Shown here: piece after piece, positions 40,159 to 46,967 of the stretch
How the letters are laid out: each line of letters opens with the position of its first letter
Numbering within the stretch: the first letter of the stretch is position 1
DNA from: CAYUIS01 sp964444825
Lineage (GTDB): Bacteria > Chloroflexota > Anaerolineae > B4-G1
Direction: 5' to 3'
NCBI GenBank assembly: GCA_964444825.1
Contig: CAYUIS010000022.1
Location: 1-46,967, forward strand
Length of the DNA: 46,967 nucleotides
Made by a program: the position numbers and the translations under genes
The notes under the pieces: generated by a model
Databases searched by the model: none
The model's input: only the letters and a program-made list of their open reading frames with translations
What the model was told of the DNA's origin: nothing

Positions 40159-41835
40159 ATGTCCCCATCCCGTGTGATCAAGGCTGTTGGACTGTTTCTG
40201 GCCGCCCTGGCCATCCTTGTCTATGCCGGTTACCTGGCTGTATACGTCGTCTATGCGGCAGATCTTTTTGCCTGGCCCTTTGATTATGATCAAGGAGAGG
40301 GTTTTGAGCTGTACGACGCCATATTGTACAGTCAGGGGGAGTGGCCCTACCGGGACAATGCGGTTTATCCATTCTACGCCTCCAATTACCCCCCGCTGTT
40401 TCACCTGCTCATTGTGCCTTTGATTCCGGTCTTGGGCCCAAAGGTCGTTGCTGGCAGGTTGGTCTCCTTTGCCGCCACGCTCGTCACTGGCGTGCTCATT
40501 TCCATCACCGTGCGGCGCAAGGTGGGTGGCTGGCTGATTCCCCTTGTCTCTGGACTTGCGTTTGTTGCCTCCAACTATGTCTACTTGATTGGACCGCTGT
40601 GCCGGATGCACATGACGATGGTTATGTTCGAGACGCTGGGCGTTGTGTTCATGGCCGAGTTTGACCATCCGCGACACGGCCAGCGTAACCTTCTCCTCGG
40701 CCTGCTTTGCCTCCTCTGCGCCGGATACACAAAGCAGATGGCAGTGTTCACTGTTGTCGCCGCTCTCTCTTACGTCTTTTTGCGGGATATCCGAAAAGCT
40801 ATTGGGGCCGGTGTGTTGTTGGCTACCGTCACCGGTGTACTGTTCTGGCTGTTGAACGTCGCCACCGATGGCCAGTGGTGGGTGAACACGATCCAGGCCA
40901 ACGTCAACGAGTTTGACTATCGTCAAACGCTGTTTCTGTTCGGGCAGTGGTTTCGTCTACATACGCTCTTTATTCTCCTTGCGGCCGGATACCTGGTCTA
41001 CGAGTTGTTCTGGGATCGATTGAGCGCCTATTCACTGTGGTTTTTCTTCTCGCTGGGGGCTGGTGCGTTGAGCGGTAAGTGGGGGGCCGGATTTGGCTAC
41101 TTTACCACCGCAGTTGCTGCCGCCTGTCTGGCCTCTGGCCTGGCGCTCGGGCGGCTGCAAAGCGGAGGTTTGAGACAGCAGATCGCCGAGCGGTTCTCGC
41201 CAGCCGTCGCCCGCGCGTTTTTGGTGATCCTCATTCCTCTGGCCTATCTCCTGCAAGCGCCACGTATGCTGCATATGCCTACCTCCGGCCCGATCTTGGG
41301 CCCGCTGGCCCGTCTGTTTGGCGTGGCCGACGAACTGATCCAGGGAGATTGCACTACATTCCAATACCACGATGCCGTGGGCTACACCCAGTTGGGCCAC
41401 CTACTCACGACGGACGACTATGCGGCGGGCGAGGAAATCCTCAACTATGTCCGCACGTCCGACGGTCCGGTCTTTAGCGAAGAGGCCATGTTCAGTCTGT
41501 TGGCTGGCGAGGATGTGGTAACCAACCCTACCCAGCTTTACAACCTGTACAACAATGATCTGCTCGATACCACAGAGATCGTCGATCGTATCTATCGACA
41601 AGAGTTCGGCGTGGTCATCTTCCGCGCCCAGTTCTATCCCCCGCCGGTGCTGGAAGCCATCGGCCAGAACTATCAGCCTGTGGAGCATCTGTGTATGAAC
41701 GGTTTCACTTATCATATTCTGTGGCCCCGACGTATGCTGACCGATTCCCGCGATTCCCTGGATAGGCTGGAGAGCATGGCCCGCGCCGCGTTCTTGGAGA
41801 CTGGTCCACAGCCTGTGTATTCCGTTGACGATTGA
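40159..41835 (+). CDS. multispanning GT-C-like membrane protein
   Basis: A 558-residue integral membrane protein with about ten hydrophobic helices. After the first helix (about residues 8-33) the loop 'FDYDQGEGFELYDAILYSQG' and 'YPFYASNYPPLFHLLIVPLI' resemble the first luminal loop of GT39/ArnT-type GT-C glycosyltransferases, where an acidic Asp/Glu pair is catalytic. The C-terminal 170 residues are soluble and presumably extracytoplasmic. Such enzymes transfer sugars from polyprenyl-phosphate donors to lipids or proteins. The assignment to a specific activity is tentative. The ATG at 40159 lacks a clear ribosome binding site; a TTG at 40126, overlapping the previous stop, is an alternative. 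Confidence 0.75.
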   Translation: MSPSRVIKAVGLFLAALAILVYAGYLAVYVVYAADLFAWPFDYDQGEGFELYDAILYSQGEWPYRDNAVYPFYASNYPPLFHLLIVPLIPVLGPKVVAGRLVSFAATLVTGVLISITVRRKVGGWLIPLVSGLAFVASNYVYLIGPLCRMHMTMVMFETLGVVFMAEFDHPRHGQRNLLLGLLCLLCAGYTKQMAVFTVVAALSYVFLRDIRKAIGAGVLLATVTGVLFWLLNVATDGQWWVNTIQANVNEFDYRQTLFLFGQWFRLHTLFILLAAGYLVYELFWDRLSAYSLWFFFSLGAGALSGKWGAGFGYFTTAVAAACLASGLALGRLQSGGLRQQIAERFSPAVARAFLVILIPLAYLLQAPRMLHMPTSGPILGPLARLFGVADELIQGDCTTFQYHDAVGYTQLGHLLTTDDYAAGEEILNYVRTSDGPVFSEEAMFSLLAGEDVVTNPTQLYNLYNNDLLDTTEIVDRIYRQEFGVVIFRAQFYPPPVLEAIGQNYQPVEHLCMNGFTYHILWPRRMLTDSRDSLDRLESMARAAFLETGPQPVYSVDD

Positions 41836-41902
41836 CGCCACCGGATGATGGACCCATAATGCGCCCCGCAGCGCAAGTATCGCAGAAAGGACAGATGACC
41901 AC

Positions 41903-42754
41903 ATGGTGGGTGTTCTTACGGATAGCACGGCCAGCATCCCCGAAAAGCTGGCCCAGAAGCTGAACATCGAGATCGTACCCTATTACGTCCATCGTGGGTT
42001 GGAGACCCTGCGCGATATGGTGGACGTCGGGCCAAAGGAGTTCACCCAGTGGTTGAAGGGCGCGAGCAAGCTGCCTACCACGTCGAACCCTGCCCCAGGC
42101 GACTATATGGTGGGCTTGAACCATCTAGCGGAGCGGGTAAAGGAAATAGTCGCCATCACAATGACCTCCAAGGGGAGTGGCGCCTACCAATCCTGTATGG
42201 CCGCTGTGGATATGTTGCGAGAACAGTCCCCCGAGGTACGGGTCGAAGTGGTAGATACGTTGCAGGTGGCGATGTCACACGGATGGGCTGCGATCGAATC
42301 CGCCCGGTGTGCCGTATCTGGTCTCAGCTTTGAGGAGGTCGTAGAAAGGGCGCACGAGGTGGCTCAGAATGGGATGATGATTCAGACCGCCGACACGCTG
42401 CGTTATCTGTACATGGGGGGGCGTATAGGCAAGGCGCAACATCTGGCCGGCTCGCTCCTCAACATCAAGCCCCTGATAGGCATGCAAGATGGCGTTATCG
42501 TCGCCTTGGGCACAACACGCAGCAGGCTCAAAGCCTATCGCCGTATGGTCGAACTGATGCAAGAACGGGTTGGGGATGGGGCACGTATCAAGGTTGCCTT
42601 TATGCACGTGGATGCCGTGGAGAAGCTGGAGCAACTCCAGGCTATGGTCACGGAGCGTTTTGAGTGTATAGAGACGATCGTGGCGGAACTCTCCCCAGCG
42701 CTCGCCGTTCACTCCGGCCCGGGGACGGTCGGGGTGAGTTTCTTTCCCACATAG
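41903..42754 (+). CDS. DegV family fatty-acid-binding protein
   Basis: A 283-residue DegV protein. The N-terminal domain carries 'VLTDSTASIPEKLAQKLNIE' and 'PTTSNPAPGDY', and the middle 'ITMTSKGSGAYQSCMAA', which matches the SGTYQS fatty-acid headgroup site. The C-terminal domain shows 'DTLRYLYMGGRIGKAQHLAG' and 'IKPLIGMQDG', then 'HSGPGTVGVSF' at the end. In other bacteria DegV (FakB) proteins present fatty acids to the kinase FakA; no fakA is seen here. AAAGG lies upstream of the ATG. The gene converges with clpC, with a shared terminator between them. Confidence 0.93.
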   Translation: MVGVLTDSTASIPEKLAQKLNIEIVPYYVHRGLETLRDMVDVGPKEFTQWLKGASKLPTTSNPAPGDYMVGLNHLAERVKEIVAITMTSKGSGAYQSCMAAVDMLREQSPEVRVEVVDTLQVAMSHGWAAIESARCAVSGLSFEEVVERAHEVAQNGMMIQTADTLRYLYMGGRIGKAQHLAGSLLNIKPLIGMQDGVIVALGTTRSRLKAYRRMVELMQERVGDGARIKVAFMHVDAVEKLEQLQAMVTERFECIETIVAELSPALAVHSGPGTVGVSFFPT

Positions 42755-42777
42755 GCGGTATCTGTCAACTTGCAACA

Positions 42778-42807
42778 AACGGGCCTGAGATTCACCTCAG
42801 GCCCGTT
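42778..42807. terminator. bidirectional terminator between degV and clpC
   Basis: A perfect 12-bp stem, AACGGGCCTGAG / CTCAGGCCCGTT, with a 6-base loop. T-rich sequence follows on the minus strand (TTTGTTG) and weakly on the plus strand (CTTGGCTTT). It lies in the 90-base gap between the two convergent stop codons. Confidence 0.85.
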
Positions 42808-42845
42808 CTTGGCTTTGCGTGCCTTTTGCTGCGAACGGTGATGGG

Positions 42846-45353
42846 CTAGGTGGTCATCTCTGGCTCAACCGGCACATCGTCTAACGCCTCGATTGGTACC
42901 GCCACACCGCCTTGATCTGGCCGGCGTTCGAACACCAGGCCGTTTTTGCCTGCATCGACGACGACCAGGTCGCCACTCTTGAACTTGCCCCGCAGCAACT
43001 CGACGCTGAGAGGGCTTTCTATATGGCGCTGCAAAGCACGGCGCAACGGCCGGGCCCCGAACTGGGGGTCGAATCCCTCCTTGGCCAGCCAGCTTCGAGC
43101 CGATTCAGTCAGCTCGACCGATAGACCCTGATCGGCCAGCCGTTCTGCGACTTCCTGCATCTGCAGGTCCACGATACGCTCCACAGCCTCGACCGAGAGA
43201 TTGTTAAAGATGACGATCTCGTCCACGCGGTTGATGAACTCGGGCCGGAAGGTCTTTTCGAGGGCCTTTTTGATCTCGCGTTGGCTCTCTCCGTTCCCCT
43301 CAATGCTGGCGACAGCCTGCTCAAAACCGATCTTGCGGGCCTGGTTCGCAAACTCTGTCCCCACGTTCGAGGTCATGATCACGACCGTGTTACGAAAGTC
43401 CACGACGCGTCCCTGACCGTCGGTCAGCCGACCATCGTCCAGAATCTGTAGCAGCGCATTCCAGACATCTGGATGGGCCTTTTCAATCTCGTCGAATAGG
43501 ACGACGCTATAGGGCCGGCGCCGGATTGCCTCGGTCAGTTGGCCGCCCTGCTCGTAGCCGATGTAGCCCGGCGGCGCTCCAAAGAGGCGGCTGACGGTGT
43601 GATGCTCCCGGTACTCGCTCATATCAATCCGGAGTAAGGCATCCTCGTCGTCAAAGAGGAACCAGGCCAGCACTTTGGCCAATTCGGTCTTGCCAACCCC
43701 AGAGGAACCCAAGAATATAAAGCTGCCGATGGGACGACGGGGGTCCTTGAGCCCCGAGCGGGCTCGACGGATGGCGTCGGAGATAGCCTCCAGGGCCTCA
43801 TCCTGCCCTATGACACGCTGGCCCAGCCCATCTTCCATCCGCAGCAGTTTCTCTGCTTCCGTTTCCATCATCTGGGCGAGCGGTATGCCCGTCCAACTGG
43901 CCACGACTTCGGCGATGTCCTCCTCCTCAATCGTCTCGTCGAGTTGGTGCTCTTGCTGCCACACCTCGCGTTCGAGGTTAAATTCGGCGTGAAGGTTGAT
44001 TCGTTCCGTCTTTAGCTCCGCTGCCCGTTTATAGTCCTCTACCGTGCTTGCGGAATCGATCTCCGTCTGGAGCCGTTGGAGCTCCATCTGCTTTGACTTT
44101 AGTTCTGGTGGGAGTGTGTAGAGCGCCACCCGAAGTTTCGCCGCTGCTTCATCCATCAGGTCGATCGCCTTGTCCGGTAGGTGTCGGTCCGTGACATAAC
44201 GATGAGAGAGGCGAGCGGCGGCTATAATGGCTGCGTCGGAGATACGGACCTTGTGATGGGCCTCATATCGATCTCGCAGTCCCTTGAGCATCTCGATGGT
44301 TTCCTCGACCGTCGGTTCATCCACAAAGACCGGGGCAAAACGCCGTTCTAGTGCGCTATCCCGTTCGATGTACTGGCGATACTCGTCCAACGTCGTGGCT
44401 CCAATACACTGCAACTCGCCCCGGGCCAGGGCAGGCTTCATCATATTGGAGGCGTCCATCGCCCCCATGCCGGCTCCAGCGCCGACGACGTTGTGCAGTT
44501 CGTCGATGAACAGGATGATCTCACCCTCAGCGCGCTGGATCTCCTCGATGGCTCCCTTCAGCCGCTCCTCGAACTCCCCTCGGAAGCGTGAGCCAGCGAC
44601 CATCGCAGCCAGGTCGAGCTGGGTCACGCGCTTTCCCTTGAGGATCTCTGGCACGTCGTCAATGGCGATCTTTTGTGCCAGACCCTCGACGATGGCTGTC
44701 TTGCCCACGCCTGCCTCACCGATAAGGACCGGGTTGCTCTTGGTGCGCCGGCTGAGAATCTGAATCACGCGCAGGATCTCCTCGTCCCGGCCAATGACCG
44801 GATCCAGCTTGAGCTCCCGCGCCATCATCGTCAGGTCGCGGCTGTATTTCTCCAATAACCGGTAGCGGGTCTCCGCCCGTCGATCCGTCACCCGCTGTCC
44901 ACCACGGACCTCTTTGACCGCATCATAGATCCGAGCTTTGGTCACTCCACTCTCGAACAGGATACGAGCTGCCGGGGTGTTCCGCTCGCTGGCGATGGCC
45001 AGGAAGAGATGCTCGGTCGAGATAAAGTCATCTTTCAGCCGGTTCGCCTCGTCGTTGGCGAGGTCGAGCACCCGCTTCACCCGCGGGGTGATGAACACCT
45101 GCCCCACGCCACCGCCACCATAGATGCCGGCCTTGGGGCTGTCCTTTAGAACATCGTCGAGGCGCTGAATCACCTGCTCGATTTCCACGCCTAGCTGTTC
45201 CATAAGCTGTGAAATCACACCCTCTGGCTGTTCCAAGAGGGCCAGCAGGATGTGTTCAATGTCAACCTGCGTATGTCCGTAGCGCGTCATGATCTCGACG
45301 GCCCGTTGGGCTGCGTCCTGCGCGCGCTCGGTGAAGCGATCCAATCTCATCAT
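42846..45353 (-). CDS. clpC: ATP-dependent Clp protease ATP-binding subunit ClpC
   Basis: An 835-residue Hsp100 AAA+ unfoldase. The N-terminal Clp repeats occupy residues 1-145, the first AAA domain has Walker A 'GEAGVGKT', and the second has 'GSSGVGKT' and 'LFDEIEKAHPDVWNALLQIL'. The middle region is short and carries a UVR-like 'TVEDYKRAAELKTERINL', as in ClpC rather than ClpB. The loop 'ARKIGFEQA' before 'FRPEFINRVDEIVIF' matches the IGF/VGF ClpP-docking tripeptide, so it should feed ClpP. Two ATGs in tandem open the frame. No clpP or mcsAB genes are in the window. A clpB-type gene lies directly upstream. Confidence 0.9.
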   Translation of the reverse strand: MMRLDRFTERAQDAAQRAVEIMTRYGHTQVDIEHILLALLEQPEGVISQLMEQLGVEIEQVIQRLDDVLKDSPKAGIYGGGGVGQVFITPRVKRVLDLANDEANRLKDDFISTEHLFLAIASERNTPAARILFESGVTKARIYDAVKEVRGGQRVTDRRAETRYRLLEKYSRDLTMMARELKLDPVIGRDEEILRVIQILSRRTKSNPVLIGEAGVGKTAIVEGLAQKIAIDDVPEILKGKRVTQLDLAAMVAGSRFRGEFEERLKGAIEEIQRAEGEIILFIDELHNVVGAGAGMGAMDASNMMKPALARGELQCIGATTLDEYRQYIERDSALERRFAPVFVDEPTVEETIEMLKGLRDRYEAHHKVRISDAAIIAAARLSHRYVTDRHLPDKAIDLMDEAAAKLRVALYTLPPELKSKQMELQRLQTEIDSASTVEDYKRAAELKTERINLHAEFNLEREVWQQEHQLDETIEEEDIAEVVASWTGIPLAQMMETEAEKLLRMEDGLGQRVIGQDEALEAISDAIRRARSGLKDPRRPIGSFIFLGSSGVGKTELAKVLAWFLFDDEDALLRIDMSEYREHHTVSRLFGAPPGYIGYEQGGQLTEAIRRRPYSVVLFDEIEKAHPDVWNALLQILDDGRLTDGQGRVVDFRNTVVIMTSNVGTEFANQARKIGFEQAVASIEGNGESQREIKKALEKTFRPEFINRVDEIVIFNNLSVEAVERIVDLQMQEVAERLADQGLSVELTESARSWLAKEGFDPQFGARPLRRALQRHIESPLSVELLRGKFKSGDLVVVDAGKNGLVFERRPDQGGVAVPIEALDDVPVEPEMTT

Positions 45354-45500
45354 AGTTCGGTATTCTCCTCTAGAAACCGCGCCGCTTATCGTGCAGGTGA
45401 GCTACGCACGGGGGAAACTATACCACATCACGTCCATTTCTCACTTCCCCCGCAGTGTTGGGGCCGGGGATCGTTGTGCATTCTGGGAGCCGATATCGAC

Positions 45501-45538
45501 TGTGAGGGAATTATACCTCACATCGTTTCAGCCGACAA
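45501..45538 (-). promoter_or_regulatory. clpC promoter with a palindromic operator
   Basis: TTGTCG (45533-45538), a 17-bp spacer, then a perfect TATAAT (45510-45515) on the minus strand. The -10 is framed by a 7-bp inverted repeat TGTGAGG-N8-CCTCACA (45501-45522). The site overlaps the clpB stop codon. It differs from CIRCE, HAIR and CtsR operators. The leader to the clpC start is about 150 bases. Confidence 0.6.
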
Positions 45539-46967
45539 AGATTCAAACATCACCTGCCCATTTTGGGCACCGACCTGAACCGTGTCTCCCGCGGTGAACT
45601 CGCCCCTCAGTAGTGCCAGCGCCAACGGATCCTGCACCTCTCGCTGGATGACTCGTTTGAGGGGCCTGGCCCCGTACACAGGGTCGTAGCCAGCGTCGGC
45701 CAAGTGTTGCCTGACCGAGTCGTTGAGCACCAGGTTTATCTGGCGCTCAGCCAGGAGCCCACGCAGGTGGCGCATCTGGATATCCACAATGTTGCTCAGG
45801 TCTTCCTTTGTCAAGCTGCGGAAGAGGATGATCTCGTCGACTCGGTTCAGGAACTCGGGCCGGAATGTACGATCCAATTCCTCCATTACTTTCTCTCGGG
45901 CCGTTTCAATTCCCAGCTCTTTGATCCACCGGCTGCCCGTGTTGCTCGTCATGATGACGATGGTATTTGTAAAGTCCACAGTGCGTCCGTGTCCGTCGGT
46001 TAGACGTCCCTCGTCGAGCAACTGGAGCAGCGCGTTAAACACTTCTGCGTGGGCTTTTTCGATCTCGTCAAACAGGATCACGCTGTAGGGCCGGCGCCGG
46101 ATCGCCTCGGTCAATTGCCCGCCCTCATCGTAGCCCACGTAGCCAGGCGGTGCGCCGATCAACCGGGACACCGTGTGGCGCTCCTGATATTCGCTCATAT
46201 CTATACGCACCATCGCGTCCTCGGTATCAAAGAGGAACTCGGCCAGTGCCCGGGCCAATTCCGTCTTGCCTACCCCGGTCGGTCCCAAGAAGATAAAGGT
46301 GCCGATGGGACGGTTGGGGTCCTGCAGGCCCGCGCGGGCGCGCCGAACGGCGTTAGAGACCGCCCCTACTGCCTCGTCCTGTCCCACGACTCGAAGGTGT
46401 AGGGCTTCCTCCATCCGTAGCAGCTTTTCAACTTCCCCCTCCAGCAGTTTGGAGACAGGGATGCCGGTCCATTCGGAGACGACTATGGCAATGTCCTCCG
46501 GGCCGACCTCCTCCTTGAGCAGCGCGTGGCCTGCCTGTTTCTGTCGCAGCTGCTCTTCCTGCTCCTGAAGTTGGCTCTCAAGTTCGGCCAGTCTGCCGTA
46601 CTGCAGCTCCGAAGCCCGAGCATAGTCAGCCGCCCGTTGGGCCTCCTCGATCTGGTGGCGCACCCGCTCGCCCTGTTCCTTCGTGTCCCGGATGGCCTGG
46701 ATGGCGGCCTTTTCCTGCTCCCAGCGGGCGCGCAGCGCCCCGCTTTGCTCCTGCAGGTTGGCTAACTCCCTCTCCAGCCTTTTTAACTGCTCCTTGCTGG
46801 CCTTGTCCTTTTCTTTCTTTAGCGCTTCCCGCTCGATCTCCAGTTGCATGATACGCCGGTCCACCTCGTCCAGTTCGGCTGGCTTTGAGTCGATCTCCAT
46901 CCGCAGGCGAGAGGCCGCCTCGTCGATCAGGTCGATGGCCTTGTCCGGCAGGTGCCGGTCGGCGATG
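45518..46967 (-). CDS. clpB: chaperone ClpB, N-terminal part beyond window
   Basis: The C-terminal 482 residues or so of an Hsp100 disaggregase; the frame continues past the window end, where it reads 'IADRHLPDKAIDLIDEAASR'. A long coiled-coil middle domain of over 100 residues (from 'ELDEVDRRIMQLEIEREALK' to 'QEEQLRQKQAGHALLKEE') is the ClpB hallmark needed for work with DnaK. The second AAA domain has Walker A 'GPTGVGKT' and 'LFDEIEKAHAEVFNALLQLL'. The ClpP-docking tripeptide is absent ('SRWIKELGIETAREKV'). It solubilises aggregates together with DnaK and does not feed ClpP. It lies upstream of clpC with 164 bases between. Confidence 0.93.
   Translation of the reverse strand, partial: IADRHLPDKAIDLIDEAASRLRMEIDSKPAELDEVDRRIMQLEIEREALKKEKDKASKEQLKRLERELANLQEQSGALRARWEQEKAAIQAIRDTKEQGERVRHQIEEAQRAADYARASELQYGRLAELESQLQEQEEQLRQKQAGHALLKEEVGPEDIAIVVSEWTGIPVSKLLEGEVEKLLRMEEALHLRVVGQDEAVGAVSNAVRRARAGLQDPNRPIGTFIFLGPTGVGKTELARALAEFLFDTEDAMVRIDMSEYQERHTVSRLIGAPPGYVGYDEGGQLTEAIRRRPYSVILFDEIEKAHAEVFNALLQLLDEGRLTDGHGRTVDFTNTIVIMTSNTGSRWIKELGIETAREKVMEELDRTFRPEFLNRVDEIILFRSLTKEDLSNIVDIQMRHLRGLLAERQINLVLNDSVRQHLADAGYDPVYGARPLKRVIQREVQDPLALALLRGEFTAGDTVQVGAQNGQVMFESLSAETM

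Overview
The window looks like a metagenome-derived or draft-genome contig from a Chloroflexota bacterium, probably Anaerolineae or a close relative. This is inferred from high GC, the proline/threonine 'TPTP' tail of a small membrane protein, the style of the GAF, FHA and STAND proteins, the glycogen genes, and abundant short palindromic dispersed repeats. No rRNA, tRNA, CRISPR array or prophage was seen. Three runs of exactly 100 N are scaffold gaps. The one at 7586-7685 is clearly artificial: identical 55-base ends flank it, and it cuts one gene in two.

Layout. 1-4.0 kb: a DUF951 protein, two small membrane proteins, and a GAF-domain protein followed by a lone CpaF/TadA-type secretion ATPase. 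4.3-10.2 kb (minus strand): a HAD phosphatase, a Trypco1 (trypsin-co-occurring) protein and a 1009-residue trypsin-like protease/STAND NTPase/TPR protein, which together look like a conflict (defence-type) module, then a DAO-family FAD oxidoreductase. 10.3-16.0 kb (minus): a five-gene operon of a ferredoxin (cooF), a nickel CO dehydrogenase (cooS) and three diaphorase subunits of the NuoE, NuoF and HoxU type. It should pass electrons from CO to NAD(P). 16.7-25.2 kb (minus): a fatty-acid or acyl-CoA degradation operon, tetR - thiolase - 3-hydroxyacyl-CoA dehydrogenase - enoyl-CoA hydratase - two acyl-CoA dehydrogenases - etfB - etfA. It has a consensus promoter, an operator-like palindrome over the start site, and a strong terminator.

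25.3-32.9 kb (plus): a small TPTP membrane protein, glycogen synthase, ADP-glucose pyrophosphorylase, a very large GH13 protein and a zinc-ribbon membrane protein. 33.0-34.8 kb: an eroded stretch with a short CCG/GGC-motif protein, a 2Fe-2S domain cut from an oxidoreductase, a nitronate monooxygenase-type enzyme and an orphan enoyl-CoA hydratase tail. 34.8-38.9 kb (plus): a REC-GAF-histidine kinase, a 120-bp MITE-like element with 9-bp target duplications, a double-FHA protein and a formylglycine-generating-enzyme-like protein. 39.0-42.8 kb: small membrane proteins, a GT-C-like multispanning protein and DegV. 42.8 kb to the end (minus): tandem clpB (cut by the window edge) and clpC.

The most unusual signals are two perfect 33-bp palindromes inserted in the same reading frame of the STAND gene and encoding related 11-residue peptides, the CO dehydrogenase-diaphorase operon, the STAND/Trypco1 module itself, and several regulatory palindromes with well-placed promoters.
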